Shown here: positions 7,333 to 16,109 of the stretch, one piece after another | Layout: the number at the start of each line of letters is the position of its first letter | Numbering within the stretch: position 1 is the stretch's first letter | Origin: Actinocorallia longicatena | GTDB lineage: Bacteria; Actinomycetota; Actinomycetes; Streptosporangiales; Streptosporangiaceae | DNA length: 64,000 nt | Assembly (NCBI RefSeq): GCF_039534125.1 | Contig: NZ_BAAAUV010000006.1 | Span: 1-64,000, forward strand | Direction: 5' to 3' | Notes under the pieces: generated by a model | The model's input: the letters and a program-made list of their open reading frames with translations, nothing else | What the model was told of the DNA's origin: nothing | Database searches by the model: none | Position numbers and translations under genes: made by a program

Positions 7333-8076
7333 ATGAAGATCGTTGTCATCGGCGGTACCGGCCTGATCGGCTCGAAGCTCGTGACCAAGCTCGGCGAGCA
7401 CGGGCACGAGGCCGTCGCGGCCTCGCCGAACACCGGGGTCGACACGCTCACGGGGAAGGGCCTGGCCGAGGTCATGACCGGCGCCTCCGTGGTGATCGAC
7501 GTGTCCAACTCCCCGTCCTTCGAGGACGCCGCGGTGCTCGAGTTCTTCGAGACCTCCACCCGCAACCTGCTGGCCGCGGAGGAGGCCGCCGGGGTGAAGC
7601 ACCACGTCGCGCTGTCGGTGGTGGGCACCGAGCGCAGGCCCGACATCGGCTACTTCCGGGCCAAGGTCGCCCAGGAGCGGCTGATCAAGGCCTCCCCGAT
7701 CCCGTTCTCGATCGTCCACGCGACCCAGTTCTTCGAGTTCGCCCACCGCATCGCCGACGGCGCCACCGTGGACGGCAAGGTGCACATGGCGCCGGTGCGC
7801 TTCCGGCCCATCGCGGGCGAGGAGGTCGCGAGGATCGTCGGCCGGGTCTCCGTCGGCGAGCCGCTGAACGGACCACTCGAGATCGCCGGCCCGGAGGAGT
7901 CGTCGATGGACGGCTTCTTCCGCACCGCCCTCAAGGCCTGGAACGACCCGCGCGAGGTGGTCACCGACCCGCACGCCCACTACTTCGGCGCCGAGCTGAC
8001 CGACGACACCCTCGTCCCGGACGACGGCGCGACCCTCGGCGAGATCACCTACGAGCGCTGGCTGGCGGCCTCCTGA
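7333..8076 (+). CDS. NmrA/SDR-like NAD(P)-binding protein
   Basis: 247 residues. The N-terminal dinucleotide motif is MKIVVIGGTGLIGSKLV (GGTGxIG) and a YFRAKVAQE segment stands where atypical SDRs carry their Tyr-Lys region. The pattern PIPFSIVHATQFFEF is typical of actinobacterial NmrA-like, NAD(P)H-sensing or quinone-reducing proteins. It probably reduces a small molecule or senses redox state; substrate unknown. The ATG at 7333 is followed directly by the Rossmann strand. A hairpin at 7271-7301 lies in the leader and a convergent terminator at 8088-8112 follows. Confidence 0.88.
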   Translation: MKIVVIGGTGLIGSKLVTKLGEHGHEAVAASPNTGVDTLTGKGLAEVMTGASVVIDVSNSPSFEDAAVLEFFETSTRNLLAAEEAAGVKHHVALSVVGTERRPDIGYFRAKVAQERLIKASPIPFSIVHATQFFEFAHRIADGATVDGKVHMAPVRFRPIAGEEVARIVGRVSVGEPLNGPLEIAGPEESSMDGFFRTALKAWNDPREVVTDPHAHYFGAELTDDTLVPDDGATLGEITYERWLAAS

Positions 8077-8087
8077 CACCGGGAGCC

Positions 8088-8112
8088 CGGCGGCCCGGTC
8101 AGCGGGCCGCCG
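8088..8112. terminator. Bidirectional terminator between convergent genes
   Basis: 10-bp perfect inverted repeat (CGGCGGCCCG and complement) with a 5-nt loop. It spans the stop codon of the leftward FAD gene and lies 12 bp after the rightward NmrA-like stop. Confidence 0.65.
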
Positions 8113-9463
8113 CCCGGTGGTCCTCCGGCGGGGTGAGGGCGGGCTCGTCCTCCAGGGAAGCGAGGAGGGCGGTGGCCAGGGCCGCGGCCTGCGCCCTGAT
8201 CTCCGGGACGGCCGTCGTCTCGTAGCGCTGGCCGCGCAGGGTGGGGCCGAGGGTGAACAGGCGGGGCTGAGGGCGGCCGCGGAGGTCCAGGAGCGAGCCG
8301 CAGGCGTCGGCCTCGAGGCCCAGGTCCAGCGGGTCGCGGCGGGCGGCGCCCGAGGCGAAGAGATCGTTCAGAAGGGGGTCGGCGGTCAGGTCGCGGGTGG
8401 GTCCCGTGGCGTTGACCAGCCAGCCGACGCGCAGCTCGCGGGGCCCGCCGGAGCCGTCGAGCCGGACGGTCACGCCTCCGGCGTCGGCCGCCGCCGAGGT
8501 CACGGAGCCGCGCAGCACGCCCAGGCGTCCGGTGGCGCGGAGCCGGTCGACCCGGTCCGCGGTCACCGGCGGGATACGGTGCCGGTGGATCTCCCAGTAG
8601 CGGGCCAGCGAGGCCAGGAAGCGCCGCTTGTCGTCGGCGGAGAACGCCTCCCACAGCCCCGGGACGCGGGGACGCAGCCCGTCGACGACCGCGTGCCAGT
8701 CGCCGCCGTTCGCCCGGACGGCGGCCATGACCGCCCGGAAGATCCGGTCGAGGCGCACCTCACCGGCCGGAAGCGCCACCTCGGCGGGCGGCGCGGGGGT
8801 ACATCGATGCGGCCGCGGCAGCAGCCCGTGCCGTGACACCGCGTGGACGACCGTGCCGGGATGCGCCCGCGTGACGGTCACGGCCACGTCGACCATGGTG
8901 AGCCCCGTGCCGACGACCAGCACGGGAGCCCCGTCGCGGATCGGTTCCAGCGCTCCCGGAGACCAGGGATCGGCGACGTAGCGGGGGTTCGTCCCCGAGG
9001 TCCGGGCGGCCGCCGTGCGGTTGCCCGTGGCCACGACGACGGCGTCCGCCGCGACGCGGCTCCCGTCCTCCAGGACCAGCCGGGCCGGACGGCCGCCGGC
9101 GGGCGGCGTGAGGGAGACGACGTTCCCCGTCAGCTCGGTGATCCGGTCCCGGTACCGCCCGAGGACCGACCGCAGGTACCGCCCGTAGACGGCCCTCGGC
9201 AGATAGTCACCGTCCGCGACGTCCATCCCCTCGGCGCGCGCCCATCTCAGAAGATCACCAGGATCGTCGTCGAAGGCGCTCATCTTCACCGCGCCGGCGT
9301 TCAGGAGGTGGGCGGGGTCCGAGGTCGCATAGGCCTGCCCGAGCCCGTGCCGCCCGTCCCTGTCGATCAGCACCACGCGCAGCGGCCCCGCGGCCCGCCG
9401 CAGGAGGTGGACGGCGGCCAGGCTCCCGCTCGCACCGCCACCGATCATCGCCACCGTTCGCAC
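8099..9463 (-). CDS. FAD/NAD(P)-binding oxidoreductase (NAD_binding_9 type)
   Basis: 454 residues from a GTG start with AGGAGG four bases upstream. The FAD-binding motif is VAMIGGGASGSLAAVHLLRR at the very N terminus. The family's second signature follows: GRHGLGQAYATSDPAHLLNA and KMSAFDDDPGDLLRWAR. A second Rossmann motif (VLVVGTGLTMVDVAVTV) lies mid-protein, then LVNATGPTRDL. These proteins resemble flavin monooxygenases, but most members have no assigned substrate. It is divergent from the secreted repeat protein at 9654 and convergent with the NmrA-like gene. Confidence 0.88.
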   Translation of the reverse strand: MRTVAMIGGGASGSLAAVHLLRRAAGPLRVVLIDRDGRHGLGQAYATSDPAHLLNAGAVKMSAFDDDPGDLLRWARAEGMDVADGDYLPRAVYGRYLRSVLGRYRDRITELTGNVVSLTPPAGGRPARLVLEDGSRVAADAVVVATGNRTAAARTSGTNPRYVADPWSPGALEPIRDGAPVLVVGTGLTMVDVAVTVTRAHPGTVVHAVSRHGLLPRPHRCTPAPPAEVALPAGEVRLDRIFRAVMAAVRANGGDWHAVVDGLRPRVPGLWEAFSADDKRRFLASLARYWEIHRHRIPPVTADRVDRLRATGRLGVLRGSVTSAAADAGGVTVRLDGSGGPRELRVGWLVNATGPTRDLTADPLLNDLFASGAARRDPLDLGLEADACGSLLDLRGRPQPRLFTLGPTLRGQRYETTAVPEIRAQAAALATALLASLEDEPALTPPEDHRAAAR

Positions 9464-9653
9464 CGAGCCTCCTGAGCTGCGCCTTCGAGGAACCCTCCCG
9501 AGGGTAGCCGATATTTCCTACGAGAAAAATGAAGAATTAGTGTCCGTCCGATCTACACAAAAAAGGATCTGTCCAGACCGGCAACGCGGCGGGCGGTCAA
9601 GTCGTGCGCGACGCGACAAGATTCACCGTGCGCCGCGATGCGACCGTTCCCGC

Positions 9654-10760
9654 ATGCGCATTTTTGCGGTCGTCGCCCTCGCCTCCGCGGCCCTCCTCGC
9701 CGCGCCCGCACCGGCCCACGCGGAGGAGACCTGGCGCGTCGCGTCACTGAACTGGACCTGGAGCGACAGCTTCCTGAACGACGTGGAGGCGGCCGGGCCG
9801 CACGACCTCTGGGCGGGCGGCGGCCAGGGCAAGAAGGTCATCACCATCCCGGGCGACCTGCTCCGTCCCCCGATCACCATCGTCAACGTCCCGGCGAAAC
9901 CGATCCTGCAGCACTGGAACGGCACGGCCTGGACGAACTTCAGCCCGCCGGAGATGCCCGGCGAGGGACAGATCACCAACATCGAGGCCGTCGGTCCCGA
10001 CGACGTGTGGGCGGCGGGTTTCCTCGGCGGGAACTCCCTGAACCACTACCTCTCGCACTGGGACGGCACGTCCTGGACCCGGGTCACCCCTCCCCCGGAC
10101 GTCCTGCCCAACAACTCGATGGTCGCCGCCGGAGGCGTCCTGTGGACCGCGGGAAACGCGGGCGTCTGGAGCATGCGGGGCGGCCAGTGGACCGAGCACC
10201 GCGGCCACGGAGGCTGGCCCTACCCCACCGCGACGGGCGTGTACGCCCTGAACAACCTCCAGGTCTCCTTCTACGACGGGACGTCCTGGACCGGCATCCC
10301 CGAACCGCCCGGCGACGCCGGCAAGCTCGCGACCTCCGACGGCGGCCTGTGGGCGTCCGCCCGCACCTCCACCGACCTGCACCGATGGAACGGCACCGCC
10401 TGGGAGAGCGTCCCGCTGCCGGACGGCTACTCCGCCGGCGCGACCCGGAGCCTCGCCGACGCGGGCGGCCCGCTGCTCACGGTCTCCGCCGCCGGGGAGC
10501 GCCGCCAGTTCCGGTGGACCGGCACGGGCTGGACCCTGTTCACCGGGCACGCCGCGGCCTATCCCCACACCGTCACCGCCACCTCCGGCGGAGCCTTCTA
10601 CGCCCTCAACCCGCCGTCCCGCCACACCGGCACCGCCTGGGAGGCCCTTCCCCTCCAGGGCGCCTACGGGAAGGTGACCGCGATCCCCGGTTCTCCTCAT
10701 GCGGTCTTCTGGGGCGGCGGCCCCTACGGCGGCCTCGCCATCACCACCAACGCCCCCTGA
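9654..10760 (+). CDS. Secreted repeat protein, probable beta-propeller
   Basis: 368 residues with a Sec signal peptide (MRIFAVVALASAALLAAPAP..., cleavage after AHA near residue 23). At least five copies of a W-[ND/T]-G-T-x-W motif are spaced through the protein (HWNGTAWTNF, HWDGTSWTRV, YDGTSWTGI, RWNGTAWESV, RWTGTGWTLF), as in tectonin-like or kelch-like propellers. There is no catalytic signature. ATG 9654 is chosen because the signal peptide begins there; an upstream extension would put charged sequence in front of it. The start lacks a clear Shine-Dalgarno, so the message may be leaderless. The upstream 60 bases contain an AT-rich pocket (about 9510-9570). Confidence 0.82.
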   Translation: MRIFAVVALASAALLAAPAPAHAEETWRVASLNWTWSDSFLNDVEAAGPHDLWAGGGQGKKVITIPGDLLRPPITIVNVPAKPILQHWNGTAWTNFSPPEMPGEGQITNIEAVGPDDVWAAGFLGGNSLNHYLSHWDGTSWTRVTPPPDVLPNNSMVAAGGVLWTAGNAGVWSMRGGQWTEHRGHGGWPYPTATGVYALNNLQVSFYDGTSWTGIPEPPGDAGKLATSDGGLWASARTSTDLHRWNGTAWESVPLPDGYSAGATRSLADAGGPLLTVSAAGERRQFRWTGTGWTLFTGHAAAYPHTVTATSGGAFYALNPPSRHTGTAWEALPLQGAYGKVTAIPGSPHAVFWGGGPYGGLAITTNAP

Positions 10761-10774
10761 GCCACCGTCCGCCC

Positions 10775-11437
10775 TCAGACGTTGCGCAGCACCGAGACCA
10801 CGACGCCCAGCACCTCGGCCTTGTCGCCGTCGATGACCTCATAAGCCGGGTTGCGCGGCTCGAGCAGGACATGCCCGCCGCGCCGCCGGTAGACCTTGAC
10901 CGTGGCCTCGCCGTCGATCATCGCGGCCACGATCTGCCCCGAATGGGCCTCCTGCTGCTGGCGCACGACGACCATGTCACCGTCGCAGATGGCCGCATCG
11001 ACCATCGAGTCGCCGCGCACCCGCAACGCGAACACCGTCCCGCGGCCGGTGAACCCGCGGGGCAGCCGCAGCAGCTCGTCGCCGTGCTCCTCGGCCAGGA
11101 TCGGGACACCGGCGGCGATGTCCCCGACCACCGGAACGGCCACCGAGTCCCCGGCGGGCTCCGCCTCCCTCGCCCCCGGCAGGAACGCCCGCACGTCGAT
11201 GGGCCTGGCCACCGCGGCCCCGCGCCGCAGGAAGCCCTTCTCCTCCAGGCTCGCCAGATGCCTCGACACCGCCGACGACGACCGCAGCCCCACGGCGTCC
11301 CCGATCTGCCTGACGCTCGGCGCGTACCCGTACCGGACGGCCCACTCCCGGATCACGATCAGAATCCGCTGCTGCCGCTCGGGCAGCCCCGCCGCGTCAA
11401 GGTGCTCGAAGAGATCAAGCTCGTCATAACCGTTCAC
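10775..11437 (-). CDS. lexA: LexA SOS-response repressor
   Basis: 220 residues from GTG. The winged-helix DNA-binding domain covers about 15-75 (PSVRQIGDAVGLRSSSAVSR). The self-cleavage site is A109-G110 in VVGDIAAGVPI. The serine/lysine dyad is S144 (VRGDSMVDAAI) and K181 (EATVKVYRR). LexA represses DNA-damage genes and cleaves itself when RecA is activated. Length and all catalytic residues are normal. I see no GAAC-N4-GTTC box in the 55 bp upstream, so classical autoregulation is not evident here. It is convergent with the secreted repeat protein. Confidence 0.97.
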   Translation of the reverse strand: MNGYDELDLFEHLDAAGLPERQQRILIVIREWAVRYGYAPSVRQIGDAVGLRSSSAVSRHLASLEEKGFLRRGAAVARPIDVRAFLPGAREAEPAGDSVAVPVVGDIAAGVPILAEEHGDELLRLPRGFTGRGTVFALRVRGDSMVDAAICDGDMVVVRQQQEAHSGQIVAAMIDGEATVKVYRRRGGHVLLEPRNPAYEVIDGDKAEVLGVVVSVLRNV

Positions 11438-11492
11438 CGCCCGAATGATACGGACCCCGGACCCCCGCCCGCGGCCGACCCACCGGACGGGC

Positions 11493-11849
11493 TCAGCCCG
11501 GACGCTCTTCGGCGACGGCCTTCCCGAGCGCGTCCAGCACCCGCACCTGATGGTCCATCCCGGTGATCGCCAGAACGCGCCGCGGCTGGGTACCGTCCGG
11601 CACGACGAGCAGCAACGTCCCGCCGACGCCCCGCACGGCCCGCACCGTCTTGGCGATCATGCTGACCCCGGCCGAGTCCAGGAAGCTGAGCCTCTCCAGA
11701 TCGAGCACGAGCCGAACCGCTCCGCCGCCCGCCACCCGCTCCATCAGATGCGCCTCGGCCGCCCCGACCGTCTCGTGCCACAACTCCCCGGTGAGGCTGA
11801 CGACGGCGAAAGACCCTTCCCCGCCGTCATCGATCCACAACTTGGTCAT
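11493..11849 (-). CDS. STAS-domain anti-anti-sigma factor
   Basis: 118 residues, one STAS domain. The SpoIIAA-type phosphorylation loop is seen as RLSFLDSAGVSMIAKTVRAV with the usual D-S pair. Such proteins bind anti-sigma kinases of the RsbW/SpoIIAB type and free a sigma factor when dephosphorylated. ATG 11849 is used; reading the frame further upstream gives low-complexity Arg/Pro-rich translation across another gene. There is no kinase partner nearby. It lies just upstream of lexA in the same direction, 55 bp apart. Confidence 0.9.
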   Translation of the reverse strand: MTKLWIDDGGEGSFAVVSLTGELWHETVGAAEAHLMERVAGGGAVRLVLDLERLSFLDSAGVSMIAKTVRAVRGVGGTLLLVVPDGTQPRRVLAITGMDHQVRVLDALGKAVAEERPG

Positions 11850-11928
11850 AGCCCGCCTCAGCCGGATCCGGGGGTCCCTGCGCGCCACGCTATCCGCCCC
11901 CGCGATCCCGTCATAGCCCCCGGTGCCC

Positions 11929-12270
11929 TCAGGGGGTGAGGAGGTGCCGGACCTCCCGGGCGACCAGGTCCGGGGCGGTGAGGATGACCATGTGGCCCGA
12001 GCCGTCGGCGATGATGTGGCGGCCTCGGCGGGAGAGGGCGGCGCGGGAGCGGTGGGCGCCGGTGGCCTCGGCGAGGACCAGCCCGGCGACGCGTCCCGGA
12101 CGCTCGGCCGCGGCCTTCCTGACGATCGGCCCGCCGCCGCTGGGGGCGACGAGCACGACGGTCGGCGTGCTCCGGCCGTCCCCTGGTCCGGGAGGCTCGG
12201 TGTAGAAGAGCTCCCGGCCGTCCTTCGTCCGGGCGAGGCCCGGCGTGCCCTGCGTGTGCTCCTGAAGCAT
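11929..12270 (-). pseudogene. Alpha/beta-hydrolase remnant (internally deleted)
   Basis: An open frame of 113 residues that reads like three separated pieces of an alpha/beta hydrolase joined together. The N-terminal part is LARTKDGRELFYTEPPGPG. The nucleophile region is recognisable as VVLVAPSGGGPIVRKAAAER then PGRVAGLVLAEA, where GHSxGG has become APSGGG. The C-terminal catalytic-histidine region is RHIIADGSGHMVILTAPDLV. The usual 100 or more residues between these blocks are missing. It follows the GH1 gene by 16 bp in the same direction and may be co-transcribed. It is most likely a decayed gene, although a short expressed peptide cannot be excluded. Confidence 0.6.
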
Positions 12271-12286
12271 TCCGGGGGCGGAAGTC

Positions 12287-13648
12287 TCAGCCCCGGAGCC
12301 GCGCCGCTTCGGCGGCGATGACGTCGCGGTACCAGAGCGCGCTGTCCTTGGGGGTGCGCCGCTGGGTCGCGTAGTCGACATGGACGATGCCGAAGCGCTT
12401 GTGGTAGCCCTCCGCCCACTCGAAGTTGTCCAGGATCGACCAGACGAGGTAGCCGCGCAGGTCCGCGCCCGCCGCCAGCGCCTCATGGGCGGCCCTGAGA
12501 TGAGCGTCGAGATAGGCGACCCGGTCGGGATCGGCGACCCGTCCGCCCGACGGCTCGCCGTCGTCGAACGCCGCGCCGTTCTCGGTGATCAGCAGGCCGA
12601 CCTCGGGATACTCGCGGGCCAGCCGGTTCAGCAGGACCGTCAGTCCCGCCGCCGCGATCGGCCAGCCCATGGCGGTGCTGGGACCGCCCGGATGGACGAA
12701 CCCGACGTCCTCGGCGCCCGGCCAGGCGGGATCGGCGGGCGCGCCCGGCACGTCCTGGACGTACTGCGGGCAGTAGTAGTTGATCCCGAGCAGGTCGACC
12801 GGCTGGTGGATCAGCTCGAGGTCGCCGTCGCGCAGATGGCCGAGGCCCGCGTGCCGGTCGATGATCTTCAGCAGGTCCTCGGGCATCTCCCCGCGCAGCG
12901 CCGGGTCGAGGAACTGCCGGTTGAGCAGCAGGTCGATCCGCTCGGCCGCCGCGGAATCGCCGAACGCGGGCGACAGGTTGAGGGTCAGGGCCAGCTCGCG
13001 GGCGCCCGCCTCGCGCAGCGCCCGTGCGCCGAGCCCGTGCGCCAGGAGCAGATGGTGGGCGGCCCGGAAGGCGTCCGCGGGATCGGTCCGGCCCGGGGCG
13101 TGGATCCCGCTGCCGTGGCCGAGGAAGGCCGACACCCAGGGTTCGTTGAGCGTCGTCCAGGTGCGGACGCGGTCACCGAGCCGGGCGTGGACGGCCTCGG
13201 CGTAGGCGGCGAACCGGTGGGCGGTGTCCCGCGACGTCCAGCCGCCGCGGTCCTCCAGCGCCTGGGGCAGGTCCCAGTGGTAGAGCGTGACGTAGGGGTC
13301 GATGCCCGCGGCGAGCAGGGAGTCCACGAGCCGGTCGTAGAAGTCGAGGCCTCGCGGATCGGCCGGGCCCGAGCCGTCCGGCTGGATCCGGGGCCAGGCC
13401 ACCGAGAACCGGTAGGCGGCCAGCCCGAGGGACTGCATGAGCGCGACGTCGTCCGCGTACCGGTGGTAGTGGTCGCAGGCGACGTCCCCGGTGTGGCCGG
13501 AGGCCACCCTGCCGGCCGTCCGGGAGAAGGTGTCCCAGATCGACGGCCCGCGCCCGTCCTCGTGGACGGCGCCCTCGATCTGGTAGGCGGCCGAGGCCGC
13601 GCCCCAGACGAACCCGGCGGGGAAGGAGGGGAAATCGTCGGTGGTCAC
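12287..13648 (-). CDS. GH1 family beta-glucosidase
   Basis: 453 residues with full GH1 architecture: the N-terminal signature FVWGAASAAYQIEGA, the acid/base glutamate E169 in WTTLNEPWVSAF, and the nucleophile E356 in LLITENGAA. The active-site NYY segment (GINYYCPQYV) is present. It has no signal peptide, so it hydrolyses imported beta-glycosides in the cytoplasm. The start is GTG 13648, 2 bp after the FAD-oxidoreductase stop, with GGAGG seven bases upstream. It is the last intact gene of the LacI/ABC operon and likely releases glucose or a related sugar from the oligosaccharide imported by that system. Confidence 0.95.
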   Translation of the reverse strand: MTTDDFPSFPAGFVWGAASAAYQIEGAVHEDGRGPSIWDTFSRTAGRVASGHTGDVACDHYHRYADDVALMQSLGLAAYRFSVAWPRIQPDGSGPADPRGLDFYDRLVDSLLAAGIDPYVTLYHWDLPQALEDRGGWTSRDTAHRFAAYAEAVHARLGDRVRTWTTLNEPWVSAFLGHGSGIHAPGRTDPADAFRAAHHLLLAHGLGARALREAGARELALTLNLSPAFGDSAAAERIDLLLNRQFLDPALRGEMPEDLLKIIDRHAGLGHLRDGDLELIHQPVDLLGINYYCPQYVQDVPGAPADPAWPGAEDVGFVHPGGPSTAMGWPIAAAGLTVLLNRLAREYPEVGLLITENGAAFDDGEPSGGRVADPDRVAYLDAHLRAAHEALAAGADLRGYLVWSILDNFEWAEGYHKRFGIVHVDYATQRRTPKDSALWYRDVIAAEAARLRG

Positions 13649-13650
13649 GG

Positions 13651-15255
13651 TCAGTCCTCCACGAGCTGAGGGACGGCCGGCTGACGGCCGCACGGGGTGC
13701 TGCGGATCTCCTGCGACCAGGCGAGGGTCAGCCCGAGGGTCGTGGTGAGCGTCCGCTGGAAGTCGGCGAGCCGTGCGGCGTCCGCGCGGATCTTGCGGGG
13801 CGGCAGGCCGGTGGCGAGGGCCTGGGCGGCCAGCGCGCCGACGGCCTCGCCGATGCTCCACTCCACCGGGTGCAGGCGGTAGCAGCCGTTGGTGACGTGG
13901 GTGGTGCCGATGTTCTTGTTGGCGGGCAGCAGGTTGTCGACCCGCTGGGGCAGCAGGGCCCCGAGCGGGATCTGGAAGGGGTAGCAGTCGACGTCCACGT
14001 AGGTGCGGCCGGACGTGCTGGGGTGCAGATCGATCCGGTACGAGCCGAGGCCGACCGCGTCGCCGAACACCTCCGACCCGCCGAGGGCGCCGCGCGCCTC
14101 GACCCCGACGTGCTGCTCCAGCACGGTGAACTCAGCCTTGATCCGCCGAGACTCCCGGACGTACACCGCCTTGGCCAGGCCGTCCTCCGTGCCGACGAGG
14201 TCGGGACGCAGCCGCAGCCCCGGATATCCGGCCTCGGTCTGCATCCAGTACAGGAACGACAGCGACAGGTCGCGGGCCCCGGCCAGCGCGGCCTCGCGGT
14301 CCGCCCCGGGACCGATCAGCGGCAGGTCCCAGTAGTCGATCTGCGGCCAGTTGACCAGCGTGACGTCGTGGGCGATGGTGCCGGGCTCGTACTGCGCCGC
14401 GGCCACGATCCGGCGGTAGTGCCACAGGTCGTGCTTCCCCGGCACGTGCCCGCCGTCGTGGAACAGTCCCCTGGAGCGCACGGACAGGTCGATCGGCTCG
14501 ACGTCCGTCCAGGACAGCTGCGGCCCCGGCCAGAACGGCGCCTTCCATGTGCTCCAGTGGGCGTACCCCGCCGGACGGTCGATCGTGTGGTCCTCGCCCG
14601 GCCGGTACTCCAGCGGGAAGCACCAGCTGACGGCCTGCTGGTCGAGCGGGTCGGCCACCGGGGCGGCATGGAGCTCCCCGGTCTCGGCGACGCCCTCGGC
14701 GCCCACGACGTGCTCGACCCCGGCGAGCGGGAGCAGGTCGCCGAGCTCGGTGGCGTCCACGACGTAGTCGGCGGTGACGACCACCTCCGACCCGTCGGGA
14801 CGGGCGAAGGTCACGGCGTCGACCCGGTCGCCGGTCACCTCCGCCGCCACCGGCGTGTGCCGCAGCAGGACGGTGAGGAGCCCGGCGGTGCGGTAGGGGG
14901 CCAGCATCCCCTCGATGACCGACAGCGCCGCCCGGGGCTCGTGGCAGAGCCCGCTGACCACGCCCTGGCCCGGGTTGAGCAGGCGCTGCGCCGCGACGTC
15001 GGCGCGCAGCGGGTAGTTGCGGCGGTAGTACTCGCGGACGCCCTGGCGCAGCCGGCGATAGCTCGGCGAGGCGTACCGGGACTCGATCCACGGGTTCTCG
15101 TCCGGCGGGACGGCCTGGCTGGTCAGCTGGCCGCCGAGCCAGTCGGTCTCCTCGGTGAGCACGACCCGCCGGCCCAGCCGCGCGGCGGTCAGCGCCGCGG
15201 CGACACCGCCCAGGCCTCCGCCGACGACGAGCACCGGCGCGTGGGTCTCCTGCAT
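13651..15255 (-). CDS. FAD-dependent oxidoreductase (PF12831-like)
   Basis: 534 residues. The FAD motif is VLVVGGGLGGVAAALTAARL with TEETDWLGGQLTSQ following, which is characteristic of the FAD-dependent oxidoreductases often found in sugar-utilisation loci. The C-terminal half has NLLPANKNIGTTHVTNGCYR and HPVEWSIGEAVGALAA, also typical. No signal peptide. ATG 15255 is preferred because GAAGGG sits six bases upstream; an ATG at 15261 overlaps the permease stop but abuts the Shine-Dalgarno. Its reaction is unknown; its place between the permeases and GH1 suggests oxidation of the imported saccharide. Confidence 0.9.
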   Translation of the reverse strand: MQETHAPVLVVGGGLGGVAAALTAARLGRRVVLTEETDWLGGQLTSQAVPPDENPWIESRYASPSYRRLRQGVREYYRRNYPLRADVAAQRLLNPGQGVVSGLCHEPRAALSVIEGMLAPYRTAGLLTVLLRHTPVAAEVTGDRVDAVTFARPDGSEVVVTADYVVDATELGDLLPLAGVEHVVGAEGVAETGELHAAPVADPLDQQAVSWCFPLEYRPGEDHTIDRPAGYAHWSTWKAPFWPGPQLSWTDVEPIDLSVRSRGLFHDGGHVPGKHDLWHYRRIVAAAQYEPGTIAHDVTLVNWPQIDYWDLPLIGPGADREAALAGARDLSLSFLYWMQTEAGYPGLRLRPDLVGTEDGLAKAVYVRESRRIKAEFTVLEQHVGVEARGALGGSEVFGDAVGLGSYRIDLHPSTSGRTYVDVDCYPFQIPLGALLPQRVDNLLPANKNIGTTHVTNGCYRLHPVEWSIGEAVGALAAQALATGLPPRKIRADAARLADFQRTLTTTLGLTLAWSQEIRSTPCGRQPAVPQLVED

Positions 15256-15257
15256 GA

Positions 15258-16109
15258 TCATCCCTTCACGCCGCCTTCGGACAGACCGGCGACGAAACTG
15301 CGTTGGTTGAAGACGAAGACGGCGAGGACCGGCAGCAGCACGAGCACCGATCCGGCCATGGCGGGCCCGTAGGCGACGTTCCCGCCGGTCAGGAACTTGC
15401 TGAGCGCCAGCTGGACGGTCTGCGTCTCGGGGGAGCTCGTCACGACGAGCGGCCAGAGGAAGTCGTCCCAGACGGCGGTGAAGGCGAACACCGCGACGGT
15501 CGCGACCAGCGGCCGGGCCAGCGGCAGATAGATCTTCCAGAACAGCCGGAACTCGCTCGCGCCGTCGACCCTGGCGGCCTCGCCGAGCTCGTCGGGGAGA
15601 CCGAGGAAGTACTGGCGGGCGAGGAAGACGTTGAGCGGCCCGATCAGGTGCGGCAGGGTCAGCCCGCCGAGCGAGTCGAGCAGCCCGGAGCCGCCCTGCC
15701 CCGTGATGTCGTTGCCGCCGGCGAGCGGGATGCCCTTGGCGATGAGGAACAGCGGGATGAGGGTCACCGCGACCGGGACCATCGTGGTCGCGACGATCGT
15801 CATGAAGATCGCGTTGCTGCCGCGGTAGGGCAGCTTGGCGAAGGCGTACCCGGCGAGCAGCGCGAACACGCAGTTGGCGGCCACCACGAGCAGGGCGACG
15901 ATCAGCGAGTTCGTCATGGCCCGGCCGAGGTTGCCCGCGTCCAGGGCTGTCGAGAAGTTGTCGAGGACCGGGTTCTGCGGCAGGAGCCGCGGCTCGGCGG
16001 AGAACACCTCCGCCTCGGGCTTGAACGCGATCGACACCATCCACCAGAACGGGACGAGCACCAGCAGCGTGGCCGTGACCAGCGCGATGATGGATCCGGA
16101 TCTCTTCAT
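15258..16109 (-). CDS. Carbohydrate ABC transporter permease (MalG type)
   Basis: 283 residues with six membrane helices starting at IIALVTATLLVLVPFWWMV. The cytoplasmic EAA loop that docks the ATPase is GEAARVDGASEFRLFWKIYL. Gene order matches the CUT1 subfamily, in which the second permease follows the first. Its ATG shares one base with the stop of the first permease (TGATG). The cognate ATPase is not encoded here; CUT1 systems commonly borrow a shared MsiK-like ATPase elsewhere in the genome. Confidence 0.95.
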   Translation of the reverse strand: MKRSGSIIALVTATLLVLVPFWWMVSIAFKPEAEVFSAEPRLLPQNPVLDNFSTALDAGNLGRAMTNSLIVALLVVAANCVFALLAGYAFAKLPYRGSNAIFMTIVATTMVPVAVTLIPLFLIAKGIPLAGGNDITGQGGSGLLDSLGGLTLPHLIGPLNVFLARQYFLGLPDELGEAARVDGASEFRLFWKIYLPLARPLVATVAVFAFTAVWDDFLWPLVVTSSPETQTVQLALSKFLTGGNVAYGPAMAGSVLVLLPVLAVFVFNQRSFVAGLSEGGVKG

